Below, one piece after another: positions 35,669 to 44,087 of a DNA stretch of 64,000 nt. The translations under genes were made by a program, and so were the position numbers. The DNA lies in NCBI RefSeq assembly GCF_015240255.1, contig NZ_CP061205.1, positions 1,881,501 through 1,945,500 of the forward strand, read 5' to 3'. The notes below the pieces were generated by a model that searched no databases, had not been told where the DNA came from, and saw nothing but the letters and a program-made list of their open reading frames with translations. This DNA comes from Kordiimonas pumila. GTDB taxonomy: Bacteria; Pseudomonadota; Alphaproteobacteria; Sphingomonadales; Kordiimonadaceae. Each line of letters opens with the position of its first letter. Position 1 is the first letter of the stretch.

Positions 35669-36874
35669 GTGAGCAAACGAATACTTGTTGTAGACGATTC
35701 CGCTACAATGCGGGATATGCTGACGCAATATTTGCAAACTGCCGATTATTTGGTCGCTACTGCGAGTAGTCGAGCACAGGCCCTCGAAATACTGAAAACA
35801 GAACGATACGATGTTATCGTGACAGATCTCAATATGCCTGAAATGGATGGTTTCGGGCTGATCCAGTCTATATCCGAGCTTGATTGGGATCCGGGGCTTA
35901 TCATTGTTAGTCATCAGGACGAACGGGCACTTTATAGCGCTCGCGAGCTGGCGCTTGCCTACAGTGTTAATCTGCTTGGGGTTTTAACCAAGCCTATCGA
36001 CAAAGGCCTATTGCTTAGCACCCTGAATGATGTTGCCAGTATGCGCGACACAGACAAAAAGGGTGCAGAAACGGTTCTGATTGAATCAGAATTTATCCGC
36101 GGCCTGCTGACCGATGGCCTTGCACCCGTGTTCCAGCCAAAATTAAATCTGAAAACCAGGAAGGTTGCTGGCGCCGAGGTGTTCGCACGGTGGCGTGCGC
36201 CGGGTGGCGGTCTTTTAGGTGCTGGTGCGGTACTACGCATTGCCGAAGAAAAAGGCTTTATGGATGTTTTAACCTACCGCATGATGGAACTGGCTTTAGA
36301 GCAGCAAGGCCGGTGGCACAGGCAGGGGCAAGACGTTAAAATTGCCATTAATGTTAGTAGTGAAAACCTGAGAAAAGAAGATTTTGCCGATATTGTATTA
36401 GGGCTGACTGACCAGTTTGATGTGAAGCCCGGTATGGTACGCCTTGAATTAAGTGAGTCCGACTTCCATGTTGATGAACGTGTACCGCTAGAGGTGCTTT
36501 CGAAGCTGAAGGCCGCAGGTGTTGGTTTATCCCTCGATGATTTTGGAGCGGGTTTTGCGTCCCTTGTACGGTTAAAAACCATTCCCTTTGATGAGCTTAT
36601 TGTAGACCGTGAATTTGTTGGTCGGGCATTAGAAGATAAAATGGCACGTATTATTCTTGAAAGTGCTATTGATCTTGCACACAAGCTTGATCTTTCGTGT
36701 AACTGCGAAGGTATTGAAGATACTGCTCATTTGAAAATGGTGCAGGACTTGGGCGCTGATACAGCGCAAGGCTACCTGATAGGGAAGCCTATGGCGCCAG
36801 AAGAGTTCTTGATCTGGTCGGAAGATTTTAATGATGGTGTTCTGACAATTCCTGGCCTTAACATAGCTGAATAA
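35669..36874 (+). CDS. RocR-like response regulator with EAL domain, catalytic lysine missing
   Basis: The 401-residue protein is a receiver domain (residues 1-122; acidic D9/D10, phosphoacceptor D53, K108 in LTKPI) joined to an EAL domain (about 140-390). Compared from memory with Pseudomonas RocR, the key EAL positions are colinear with a constant offset of five: E170 (as EVF rather than EAL), N228, E260, D290, D291, E347 and Q367 are kept. The position of the catalytic Lys316 of RocR is Ile311 here (DELIVDREF instead of the usual LKIDRSF). This predicts a weak or inactive cyclic-di-GMP phosphodiesterase that may serve as a phosphorylation-gated c-di-GMP sensor. No cognate histidine kinase is adjacent. 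The start GTG is preceded by GGAAGGAG. Confidence 0.9.
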   Translation: MSKRILVVDDSATMRDMLTQYLQTADYLVATASSRAQALEILKTERYDVIVTDLNMPEMDGFGLIQSISELDWDPGLIIVSHQDERALYSARELALAYSVNLLGVLTKPIDKGLLLSTLNDVASMRDTDKKGAETVLIESEFIRGLLTDGLAPVFQPKLNLKTRKVAGAEVFARWRAPGGGLLGAGAVLRIAEEKGFMDVLTYRMMELALEQQGRWHRQGQDVKIAINVSSENLRKEDFADIVLGLTDQFDVKPGMVRLELSESDFHVDERVPLEVLSKLKAAGVGLSLDDFGAGFASLVRLKTIPFDELIVDREFVGRALEDKMARIILESAIDLAHKLDLSCNCEGIEDTAHLKMVQDLGADTAQGYLIGKPMAPEEFLIWSEDFNDGVLTIPGLNIAE

Positions 36875-36914
36875 TTTATTTGTTCTCTTTTTGTTCTTAT
36901 GCTATTCTTCTAGA

Positions 36915-38030
36915 ATGACAGCGAAAGATAACATTATCCGTTCCCATACTTTCCCCCGGCCTTATAAAGGCCGGGGAGCCATTTCTAATGCGTCTGGGCG
37001 GTTTGAAGCATATCAGCGGGAAGTTATCGAAGACGGTTATCTCGGTGAGGATATTCATGCTCCTAAAACATTGGTAACGGAAGAAAATGCACGACACATT
37101 CTAACAAAAAACACATCGCCGGATATTCCTTTTGATCGCTCTGTCAATGCCTATCGGGGCTGTGAACATGGCTGTGTTTACTGTTTTGCAAGGCCTAGCC
37201 ATACTTATATGGGGCTTTCAGCAGGCCTTGATTTTGAAACACAGCTTTTTGCCAAGCCAAATGCTCCGGCACTTTTAGCGGCTGAAATTTCCAAGCCGGG
37301 GTATGTAGCCCGTCCCATTGCCATGGGTACCAATACCGACCCTTATCAGCCTATTGAGAAAGAGCGTCAAATTACCCGCGAAATGCTTAAGGTGTTAGCG
37401 GCACATGATCACCCGGTAACTATTTTAACGAAGTCACGCCTTATTGTGCGAGACCTTGATATTTTGGCTCCGATGGCAGAGCGGGGGTTAGTGAAAGCTG
37501 GTTTATCAATCACAACACTGGACCGCCGTTTGGCACGGCTTTTAGAGCCCCGGGCTGCTATGCCGCAGCGTCGGTTAGATGCTGTAAAGCTTTTAACAGA
37601 TGCAGGTGTGCCCACGACAGTTATGTTTGCACCCGTTATACCGGCGATTAACGATCATGAAATGGAGGCGGTTTTAGCAGCAGCGGCGCATGCTGGCGCA
37701 ACCGAAGCGGCTTACATTTTATTACGATTGCCCCGTGAAGTAGCTGGCCTCTTTAGTGAATGGCTTGAAACACATTTCCCTGACAGAAAAAAGCGTGTGT
37801 TGAACAGGCTTATGGTTCTTAAAGGCGGTAGGCTTAATGACCCTCGTTTCAAACACCGCATGAAAGGGCAGGGGTTGGAAGCAGACTTGCTACAACAGCG
37901 GTTTAGCGGTTTATGTCGGCGCTTGCGGCTAAATGAAGGGCGTGTATCTGTTGATGTTACGCAGTTTAAGCCTGCAAATGTTAAAAACACTCAGTATAAT
38001 TTATTTGATCAAATAGCGCAGATGCACTGA
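36915..38030 (+). CDS. PA0069-family radical SAM protein
   Basis: From ATG 36915 the protein has 371 residues. The cluster-binding motif is CX3CX2C in RGCEHGCVYCFARP, Cys83, 87 and 90. NTDPYQPIEKE near residue 139, TILTKSRLIVRD and VMFAPVIPAINDHE are typical of the family called PA0069 or Rv2578c-like, related to spore photoproduct lyase-like enzymes. The reaction is unknown. The gene lies 40 bp after the receiver-EAL gene, which may be chance. Confidence 0.88.
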   Translation: MTAKDNIIRSHTFPRPYKGRGAISNASGRFEAYQREVIEDGYLGEDIHAPKTLVTEENARHILTKNTSPDIPFDRSVNAYRGCEHGCVYCFARPSHTYMGLSAGLDFETQLFAKPNAPALLAAEISKPGYVARPIAMGTNTDPYQPIEKERQITREMLKVLAAHDHPVTILTKSRLIVRDLDILAPMAERGLVKAGLSITTLDRRLARLLEPRAAMPQRRLDAVKLLTDAGVPTTVMFAPVIPAINDHEMEAVLAAAAHAGATEAAYILLRLPREVAGLFSEWLETHFPDRKKRVLNRLMVLKGGRLNDPRFKHRMKGQGLEADLLQQRFSGLCRRLRLNEGRVSVDVTQFKPANVKNTQYNLFDQIAQMH

Positions 38031-38060
38031 ATGACAGACAAGGCCTGTCATTCAATGCGC
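38012..38060. terminator. Convergent hairpin between the radical SAM and OYE genes
   Basis: TGAATGACAG (38028-38037) and CTGTCATTCA (38045-38054) form a perfect ten-base stem, with outer AGCGCA/TGCGCT arms able to extend it past a bulge. It sits over the radical SAM stop codon, between two convergent genes, so it may stop transcription from both sides. T-runs are weak. Confidence 0.6.
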
Positions 38061-38065
38061 TATTG

Positions 38066-39169
38066 TTAGGCCAGTTTCATCAGCATATCTTTTGTATAAG
38101 ACAAAAGATCATCTGTGTTTTGGCTCTGGATTTTTTGCGGCCATTCAGGGTTTGCAATAAGCGCGCGGCCAACAGCAACCAAATCAAACTCATCATGTGA
38201 CAGGCGTTCAATCAGGTTATCAATACTTGCAGGTTTAGCATCGTTGAAGTCTTTTTTGCCTTCTTCTGTAAAGACTGCGTCAAGCCCTACACTGCCAACT
38301 GTGATGGTTGGTTTGCCTGTTATTTTTTTAGCCCAGCCTGCAAGGTTAAGGGAGCTGCCTTCAAATTCAGGTTCCCAGAACCGGCGTGAAGAGCAATGGA
38401 AAATATCTACGCCAGCTTCCGTGAAGGGTGCAAGAAACTCTTCCATTTCGGCAGGGGTTGTTACAAGGCGCACGGAATAGTCTTGCTGTTTCCACTGTGA
38501 CCACCGCAGCATAACTGGAAAATCAGGTCCTACTTCTGCCCGTATGGCTTTTACAATCTCAGTAACAAAACGTGTTCTTTTAATGAGAGAGCCACCCCAT
38601 GCATCTGTACGTTCATTGAGGCCAGCCCATAGGAACTGGTCTAGAAGATAACCATGGGCACCGTGTATCTCAACGCCGTCAAAGCCTATGGATTTTGCAT
38701 CTTTGGCTGCTTTAGCAAAGGACGCAATAACATCGGCTATATCTTCTTCTGTCATAACATGGCAGCGTTTCTTGCCTGGCATAACTAGCCCTGAAGGGCC
38801 AAAGCCTGGAACTTCTGGGTCTGGTTCAACGCCGGTTTTTCTAATGGATCCGACATGCCACAACTGCGGCATGATTTTACCGCCCTCTGCATGCACGGCG
38901 TCTACAACCTTTTTCCAGCCAGCAAGGGCGTCATCACCCGCAATGAAGGGAATATTAGGATACCCATTTGCAGCCTTGTGGCCCACGCAGGTGCCTTCTG
39001 TGATGATAAGGCCAACACCGCCTGCTGCACGCTTCCTATAATATTCGATATTCAGGTCGTTAGGAACATTGCCGGGGGAAAACTGCCTTGTCATGGGGGC
39101 CATAACAATGCGGTTGTTAAGTGATAAATTAGCCGTTTCAAACGGTTTGAACAAAAGGCTGGTATCCAT
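38066..39169 (-). CDS. Old yellow enzyme family NADH:flavin oxidoreductase
   Basis: The 367-residue protein is a TIM-barrel flavoprotein. RIVMAPMTRQ near residue 21 and GGVGLIITEGTCV near 51 bind FMN; the substrate-anchoring pair is HGAH (HxxH form) in DGVEIHGAHGYLLDQF near residue 168. LVAVGRALIANPEWP near the C-terminus is the phosphate-binding end. It reduces activated alkenes such as enones with NAD(P)H. The ribosome site is weak. Confidence 0.94.
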   Translation of the reverse strand: MDTSLLFKPFETANLSLNNRIVMAPMTRQFSPGNVPNDLNIEYYRKRAAGGVGLIITEGTCVGHKAANGYPNIPFIAGDDALAGWKKVVDAVHAEGGKIMPQLWHVGSIRKTGVEPDPEVPGFGPSGLVMPGKKRCHVMTEEDIADVIASFAKAAKDAKSIGFDGVEIHGAHGYLLDQFLWAGLNERTDAWGGSLIKRTRFVTEIVKAIRAEVGPDFPVMLRWSQWKQQDYSVRLVTTPAEMEEFLAPFTEAGVDIFHCSSRRFWEPEFEGSSLNLAGWAKKITGKPTITVGSVGLDAVFTEEGKKDFNDAKPASIDNLIERLSHDEFDLVAVGRALIANPEWPQKIQSQNTDDLLSYTKDMLMKLA

Positions 39170-39361
39170 TATGTGATGATCCCTTATATAATTTGGCGTT
39201 TTATAATAGATAGCCTTAGATGGTAGATGTTCAAGAAAAGGAATTTTTGCTTAACTGGCAAGCTTTTCTTCGAGCATATAGTTCCATCACAAATACGTCA
39301 GGCATCTTGCTTATTATCTGATATCTGCCAATGTTGAGTTTCCTGTTCATGGAGAGATAAA

Positions 39362-39904
39362 ATGATTAAAAAACTATATGTTGCGATGCTCTGCATGGTT
39401 ATTTCGTCCCCTGTTTTGGCGGAAGACAGCGTGTATGATTTTAACCTTACATCTATTGATTATACCGAGATGCCGTTAGAGCAGTATCATGGGAAGGCAA
39501 TTTTGCTGGTTAATACAGCATCGCAGTGTGGTTTTACGCCCCAGTATGAAGGACTGCAAGCCTTGTGGGAAAACTACCGGGATAAAGGCCTTATTGTTTT
39601 AGGTGTGCCGTCAAACGATTTCGGAGGGCAAGAGCCAGATAGTGAAGACGATATTAAAGAGTTTTGCACTATCAACTTTGATGTTGATTTTCCGATGACG
39701 AAAAAAATGGTTGTGAGTGGTAAAGAAGGTAATGCAGCTATTTATGACTGGCTCGCAGGGGAGTTGGGCGATGCTTCCCGCCCAAAGTGGAATTTTCATA
39801 AGTATCTTATTTCGCCAGAAGGCACGCCTGTTGCTTATTTCCCAAGTCAGGTAACGCCTGATTCTGAAAAACTTCTTGCGGCTATTGATGCTGTCCTGAA
39901 GTAA
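39362..39904 (+). CDS. Exported glutathione peroxidase-like thiol peroxidase
   Basis: The 180-residue protein starts with a signal peptide (MIKKLYVAMLCMVISSPVLAE). The peroxidatic Cys56 is in NTASQCGFTPQYEGLQ. VLGVPSNDFGGQEP near residue 80 supplies the catalytic Gln, and KWNFHKYLI near 143 the catalytic Trp-Asn pair. The dimer/helix insert of animal selenoenzymes is missing, as usual in bacteria. It should reduce peroxides in the periplasm, which is less common than cytoplasmic versions. Good GGAGAG ribosome site. Confidence 0.92.
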   Translation: MIKKLYVAMLCMVISSPVLAEDSVYDFNLTSIDYTEMPLEQYHGKAILLVNTASQCGFTPQYEGLQALWENYRDKGLIVLGVPSNDFGGQEPDSEDDIKEFCTINFDVDFPMTKKMVVSGKEGNAAIYDWLAGELGDASRPKWNFHKYLISPEGTPVAYFPSQVTPDSEKLLAAIDAVLK

Positions 39905-39905
39905 A

Positions 39906-41135
39906 TCAGGACAGCAGTTCGGCAGCAATGTCTTTGATAGGCTTGCTGTCGTCAGCCAGCTTTTCTGCGTCAACATCAACTTTGGCAGCAATTAGCTTTT
40001 TAGCCTGCATAAACTCACCCATCCGACCAACACAGTCTGCAGCAATCAGTTTGCCTTCTTTTAAATAGAAGAAAGCAACGGAACGCTCAGAGGGAGAGCC
40101 ACGTGTGATTAGGGTATCAAATCCGGCAGAGAGGCCTGCAATTTGTAGCTTCATGCTATACTGGTCTGACCAGAACCAAGGCAAGGCGTCATAGACAGCC
40201 TCTTCGCCAAACATGTGGCCAACAGCAACTTTTGCCTGATCTACAGCATTTTGAACTGATTCGAGGCGCATATCACGCTCATAAAGCACATTATGATGCC
40301 ATGTTACATCGCCGATAGCATAAATGTCAGGATCACTTGTTTGGCAAAAACCATTTACCTCAATCCCCATTTGAGCAACTTTAATATCTGCAGCAGTTGC
40401 CAGCTCAGTGCTAGCAATCAGGCCAATACCTGCGACAATAACATCAGCTTCAAACCGGTTGCCGTCAGCCGTCATCACAGCTTCTACACGGCCTGTGCCT
40501 TCAATTGATGTAACCATCTGGTCTGTAAGAATGGTGACCCCTTCCTCTGAATGTACATCGGCATAAAACCGCGAGACTTCAGGGGCAACGACGCGGGCCA
40601 AAATTCGGTCCATTGCTTCAAGAACTGTTACTTTTTTGCCAAGCTTTCGTGCAACTGCGGCTATCTCCAGTCCAATGTAGCCGCCGCCTACAACTAGTAA
40701 CTTTTCAGCACTTTCAAATTCAGGGCGCAGGGCATCTGTGTCAGCCTGTGTTCGAACATAGTGGATGCCCGCAAGGTCGGCACCCGGACATGAAAGCTTG
40801 CGCGGCTGGCCCCCTGTTGCGAGAATAAGTTTATCATAAGGGACGGTCTCACCGCTTGAAAGGCTTACAGTTTTATCTGTGCGGTTAATTTTTTCTGCAC
40901 GTGTGCCAAGCTTCAGGGTTACTCCTGCACCCTCATACGCAGCTTCGCGCAGGATAGGTAGACGCTCTGCAGCCAAATCGCCTGATAGGTAGGCTTTTGA
41001 TAGTGGTGGGCGCTGGTAGGGCACAACAGGCTCTTCGCTGATTAGGGTGACAGTGCCTTCAAACTTTTTTTGTTTCAGTGATGTAACAGCCTGAGCAGCC
41101 GCATGACCACCGCCAACAATAACAATATTTTGCAT
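39906..41135 (-). CDS. FAD-dependent ferredoxin/rubredoxin reductase-type oxidoreductase
   Basis: The start is ATG 41135; an upstream extension would run back through the preceding gene. The 409-residue protein has an N-terminal FAD site (IVIVGGGHAAAQAV), PYQRPPLSKAYL near residue 38, a second dinucleotide fold (LLVVGGGYIGLEIAA near 146) for NADH, and the second FAD motif DIYAIGDVTWH near 270. The C-terminal reductase domain starts PWFWSDQYSMKLQIAG. Such enzymes pass electrons from NADH to ferredoxins serving P450s or Rieske oxygenases; no such partner is encoded here. It directly follows the PhyH dioxygenase gene by one base, so they are co-transcribed. Confidence 0.92.
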   Translation of the reverse strand: MQNIVIVGGGHAAAQAVTSLKQKKFEGTVTLISEEPVVPYQRPPLSKAYLSGDLAAERLPILREAAYEGAGVTLKLGTRAEKINRTDKTVSLSSGETVPYDKLILATGGQPRKLSCPGADLAGIHYVRTQADTDALRPEFESAEKLLVVGGGYIGLEIAAVARKLGKKVTVLEAMDRILARVVAPEVSRFYADVHSEEGVTILTDQMVTSIEGTGRVEAVMTADGNRFEADVIVAGIGLIASTELATAADIKVAQMGIEVNGFCQTSDPDIYAIGDVTWHHNVLYERDMRLESVQNAVDQAKVAVGHMFGEEAVYDALPWFWSDQYSMKLQIAGLSAGFDTLITRGSPSERSVAFFYLKEGKLIAADCVGRMGEFMQAKKLIAAKVDVDAEKLADDSKPIKDIAAELLS

Positions 41136-41136
41136 A

Positions 41137-42012
41137 TCAAAAACCCCTGAGTGGCATATCTTTTGGTCGAGTGAGCCAGTTATCTGCAGGATAATGGGTG
41201 GTTTTGTCAATGATGTGCAGTGTAAAAGCATGTCGTGAGTGTGCAGATTTATTTGCATAGGACATATGGGGGAACAGACCGCCAAATACAATTACACTGC
41301 CTTTTGTGACTTCAAGCGGGATTTTTTTGCCTTCGTCGTAGGGGGTATCGTCCAGTATTTCTGTCCATGTTTGGTTGGTTTCTGGATCGCGCCGAAAAGC
41401 GGCTTTTAGTCCACCTTGCTTATGGCCTCCTGGAATACCCCAGAGGCAGCCATTTTCTATTGTGGCATCTTCAAGGGCAACCCAAAGGCCAATGCACGAC
41501 TGTGGTTCTGTGCGCAAGTAGGTGGCATCCTGATGGCACACGACTTCACCGCCTATTTGAGGTTGCTTGAAAATATACATAGATTGCAACAATAAAGGGT
41601 CAACAAGTCCTAGGCCTTTTGTAATGGTTTCAAATGCTGGCTGCCTGCAAAAATCATTGAATACAGGGTCCAGGTCGTGCATTGCGTGTCCTGCTTTGTT
41701 TAAGGCAAGATCTATTGGCTTTTGTAATTGGCCAACTTTGTCAAAAACACCTTCTTCAAAGAAAAAGTGTATTTTGTGACCTGATTCGAGAAAGTAGCTT
41801 TCTTGTGCATGTGCTTCTGATGTTGAGGAAAAAACAGTTCTGTGTTCTGTGACATCAAAGTCTTGCACTAGTTTTGCCATTTGTTGGCGCAGGATATCGC
41901 AGGTATCAGCGCTGACCAAGTGCTCAAGAACAAGGACACCTTGGTCTTTATAGCATGTAAGCATTTCGGGTGTTATTTTGGTGAAGTTACGTGCATTGAA
42001 ACGGGGGATCAT
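41137..42012 (-). CDS. Phytanoyl-CoA dioxygenase (PhyH) family protein
   Basis: From ATG 42012 (GGAG six to eight bases upstream) the protein has 291 residues. The iron-binding HxD pair is in VVCHQDATYL near residue 150, with a distal His and Arg in SAHSRHAFTLHIID near 265, as in 2-oxoglutarate/Fe(II) oxygenases of the PhyH family. The substrate is unknown; relatives hydroxylate fatty-acyl-CoAs, ectoine or small natural products. It is coupled to the downstream FAD reductase. Confidence 0.9.
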   Translation of the reverse strand: MIPRFNARNFTKITPEMLTCYKDQGVLVLEHLVSADTCDILRQQMAKLVQDFDVTEHRTVFSSTSEAHAQESYFLESGHKIHFFFEEGVFDKVGQLQKPIDLALNKAGHAMHDLDPVFNDFCRQPAFETITKGLGLVDPLLLQSMYIFKQPQIGGEVVCHQDATYLRTEPQSCIGLWVALEDATIENGCLWGIPGGHKQGGLKAAFRRDPETNQTWTEILDDTPYDEGKKIPLEVTKGSVIVFGGLFPHMSYANKSAHSRHAFTLHIIDKTTHYPADNWLTRPKDMPLRGF

Positions 42013-42180
42013 CCGTGTCTCCAGACGTTGTGCCCGCCGATTAGACACGTGTCTGACGGAGGTTGATTAAGGCACACCGGTATTTCCAGTAATCAATCAT
42101 ATGCGTTGAGTGTGGTCAAGCCTTGCACAATGCTGCTGCGCTGGGGTACTGATGGTGCATATTCATGGGAGATACATAAA

Positions 42181-43419
42181 GTGGCGCTGGCAGACATAGT
42201 ATTTGGAGCAGGCATTCTTGTTATGGTGCTGTTGATCGTGGCTGTTATGCGGCAAGTTTCTGTTTTAAGGGCATCCTTAAAAGATGGCGATAATGCTGAT
42301 AATTTAATTCGCATTGAAACCCGTATCACCGAAATGGCCTTTCAGGCTGAGCGCCGGGAAACTGCTATGCGTGAAGAGCTGCGCATAAACCGCGAGGAGA
42401 ACGGAAAGGCGATACTCGGCCTCGGCGAAACGGTGCGGAAATTGGGGGCTGATCAGTCCGCACAGCAGCAGCAGTTTCGCGACAAGCTAGATGAAAAAAT
42501 GAAAGAGCTACGCACAGAAAACAGCCAGAAGCTGGATGAGATGCGTAAAACAGTGGATGAAAAGCTTCAAACTACGCTGGAAAAACGCTTAAGCGAGAGC
42601 TTTAAGTCTGTTTCAGAACGGCTTGAAGCCGTGCAGCGCGGTCTTGGTGAAATGCAGAACCTTGCAATTGGTGTTGGTGACTTGAAACGTGTGCTGACGA
42701 ATGTAAAATCACGTGGCACATTTGGCGAAGTGCAGCTTGGTTTACTTATTGAAGACTTCCTTACCCCAGACCAGTTTATCTATAATTATGATTGCGGTAA
42801 GCAGACGGGTACGCAGCGTGTGGAATATGGTATCCGCATGCCGGGGGCAGAGCCAAGATTTTTGCCTGTGGATTCTAAATTCCCGACAGAGGATTATGAG
42901 CGCCTTTTAGGGGCTGTGGAAATTGGTGATAAGCTCGGTATCGACGCTGCAACCAAAGATTTGGTGAAACAGATAAAGGGCTTTGCCAAAGATATTTCAC
43001 AAAAATATATCAACCCGCCTCATACTACTACGGAAGCTATCTTGTTTTTGCCAACAGAGGGTTTGTATGCGGAAGTACTACGGACAGCAGGGCTAATGGA
43101 AAGCCTGCAGCGTGACTATTCTGTCACCGTAACGGGGCCAACAAACTTTCAGGTTCTTCTCAGCACATTCCGCATGGGCTATCAGCAGGCAGTGATGCAG
43201 GAACAGGCAAGTGAAGTGTGGAAAGTGTTGGGGGCTGTGAAGCTTGAGTTTACCAAGTTTGGTTCGGATGTGGAGAAAATTGGCAAACAATTGAATGCTG
43301 CAGTTAACCAAACTGAAGAGATACAGAAGCGCAAGCGCATGATGCTGCGTGCTCTCAAGTCTGTTGAAGCTGTGGATGACCAAACTTCGGCAGCTCTGCT
43401 GGAAGATACATCCGAATAA
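42181..43419 (+). CDS. rmuC: DNA recombination protein RmuC homolog
   Basis: The likely start is GTG 42181, nine bases after GGGAG, giving 412 residues that begin with one membrane helix (about 5-22). A TTG at 42106 is possible but has no ribosome site. A long coiled coil runs from about residue 25 to 155. The RmuC core follows, with NVKSRGTFGEVQLGLLIEDFL, VDSKFPTEDYERLL and EAILFLPTEGLYAEVL. RmuC proteins are nuclease-fold proteins that limit DNA inversions in E. coli. Confidence 0.93.
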   Translation: MALADIVFGAGILVMVLLIVAVMRQVSVLRASLKDGDNADNLIRIETRITEMAFQAERRETAMREELRINREENGKAILGLGETVRKLGADQSAQQQQFRDKLDEKMKELRTENSQKLDEMRKTVDEKLQTTLEKRLSESFKSVSERLEAVQRGLGEMQNLAIGVGDLKRVLTNVKSRGTFGEVQLGLLIEDFLTPDQFIYNYDCGKQTGTQRVEYGIRMPGAEPRFLPVDSKFPTEDYERLLGAVEIGDKLGIDAATKDLVKQIKGFAKDISQKYINPPHTTTEAILFLPTEGLYAEVLRTAGLMESLQRDYSVTVTGPTNFQVLLSTFRMGYQQAVMQEQASEVWKVLGAVKLEFTKFGSDVEKIGKQLNAAVNQTEEIQKRKRMMLRALKSVEAVDDQTSAALLEDTSE

Positions 43420-43683
43420 GTTTATACATTTCAAATATCCGGGCACCCCAAATATCTGCACATCAAACAACAGGCTATATCAGCTATGACATTCTGTCGC
43501 ACTTGGTCTGATTAGCGCTGAATAGTGCAAAATTTGCGACGAGGGGAGTTGAACCCCGCGGAGGAATACCTACATATATTTCGTACAATAAAGGACACTA
43601 CCGGATAACAAGGCAGTGCCAATACGACAGATCAGATAATTGCGCATACGGCGAATTATTTTATAGATAAAAAGGATAGAAAT
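43420..43683. other. Intergenic region between rmuC and the small gene
   Basis: This region of about 264 bp has a GGGG-N7-CCCC hairpin at 43543-43557 and a possible promoter TTGCGC (43640-43645) / TATAGA (43662-43667), 16 bp apart, just before the 42-codon frame. I see no other gene. On the minus strand the hairpin looks like a T-arm, but no complete tRNA or tmRNA can be built. Confidence 0.45.
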
Positions 43684-43812
43684 ATGTTTACGAATTTATT
43701 GTTAGCTCCATCTGGCAAAGCTGTTCTTAATCCCTCGGTAGCATCTGGTGCGCGATCATGGCGTCGGCACCGTCGTGCCCAGCGCCGGGTTGCAAGCATG
43801 TTTGCAGCATAA
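43684..43812 (+). CDS. Small Arg-rich peptide of 42 residues
   Basis: ATG 43684 follows a good AAGGATAG ribosome site by four to five bases, and the frame ends in TAA at 43810. The N-terminal half is mildly hydrophobic (MFTNLLLAPSGKAVLNP); the second half is strongly basic with six Arg in nine residues (WRRHRRAQRR), ending SMFAA. I recognise no family. A candidate promoter lies directly upstream and a strong terminator 190 bp downstream, with a long hairpin between. It could be a small protein, a leader peptide or the coding part of a regulatory RNA. Translation is not proven. Confidence 0.45.
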   Translation: MFTNLLLAPSGKAVLNPSVASGARSWRRHRRAQRRVASMFAA

Positions 43813-43882
43813 GTTTCTGTTGGCCTATACCGCAGGCATTTGTTCCTCCCCCCCCTACGGGTGCTTGCAATGGTTAACAGAG

Positions 43883-43935
43883 GGCCGGACTCTTTATCGA
43901 CACCTCCTAGCCCCCAAAAGCGATAAGGTCCGGCC
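43883..43935 (+). ncRNA. Long stem-loop downstream of the small gene
   Basis: GGCCGGAC (43883-43890) pairs with GTCCGGCC (43928-43935), continued by CTTTATCG with CGATAAG at 43921-43927 (one bulged T), leaving a 21-base C/A-rich loop. It is a 15-bp stem. A second small stem, CTGTTG/CAACAG, follows at 43957-43973. Together with TTGCAAGCA (43790-43798) pairing to TGCTTGCAA (43862-43870) this suggests a folded RNA. Type unknown. Confidence 0.45.
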
Positions 43936-43977
43936 ACAAGTTTTGTTCTGAGTATCCTGTTGTTTCGCAACAGATTA

Positions 43978-43986
43978 TTATCCACA
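43978..43986 (+). promoter_or_regulatory. Consensus DnaA box
   Basis: TTATCCACA at 43978-43986 is a perfect match to the standard DnaA-binding nonamer. It lies in the intergenic region before rnhB and ccrM. A single box can occur by chance in 64 kb, so a role is speculative. Confidence 0.3.
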
Positions 43987-44002
43987 CTTGCCCTGAAAAC
44001 TG

Positions 44003-44031
44003 GCGCTTTCTTTTTTAAGAAAGCGCTTTTT
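44003..44031 (+). terminator. Rho-independent terminator before rnhB
   Basis: GCGCTTTCTT (44003-44012) and AAGAAAGCGC (44017-44026) form a perfect ten-base stem with a TTTT loop and a T5 tail. It ends the small-gene unit, so rnhB probably has its own promoter in the following 57 bp. Confidence 0.92.
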
Positions 44032-44087
44032 CTTACTTGCTTGGCAAAAAGAAGATAAAGTTTTATTGCTTGTTTGAGGGGCTATTT

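Noticed and set aside
42106-42180. N-terminal extension of rmuC from TTG 42106
   Set aside because: GTG 42181 has GGGAG upstream and begins directly with the membrane anchor usual for RmuC.
43530-43920. Possible tmRNA on the minus strand: T-arm-like GGGGTTCAACTCCCC (43557-43543) and a GGGGGCTA...GGTGTCGA stretch about 360 bases upstream
   Set aside because: The two ends cannot form a matching acceptor stem, there is no CCA-side fit, and no ANDN...AA-type tag is readable in either normal or permuted order.
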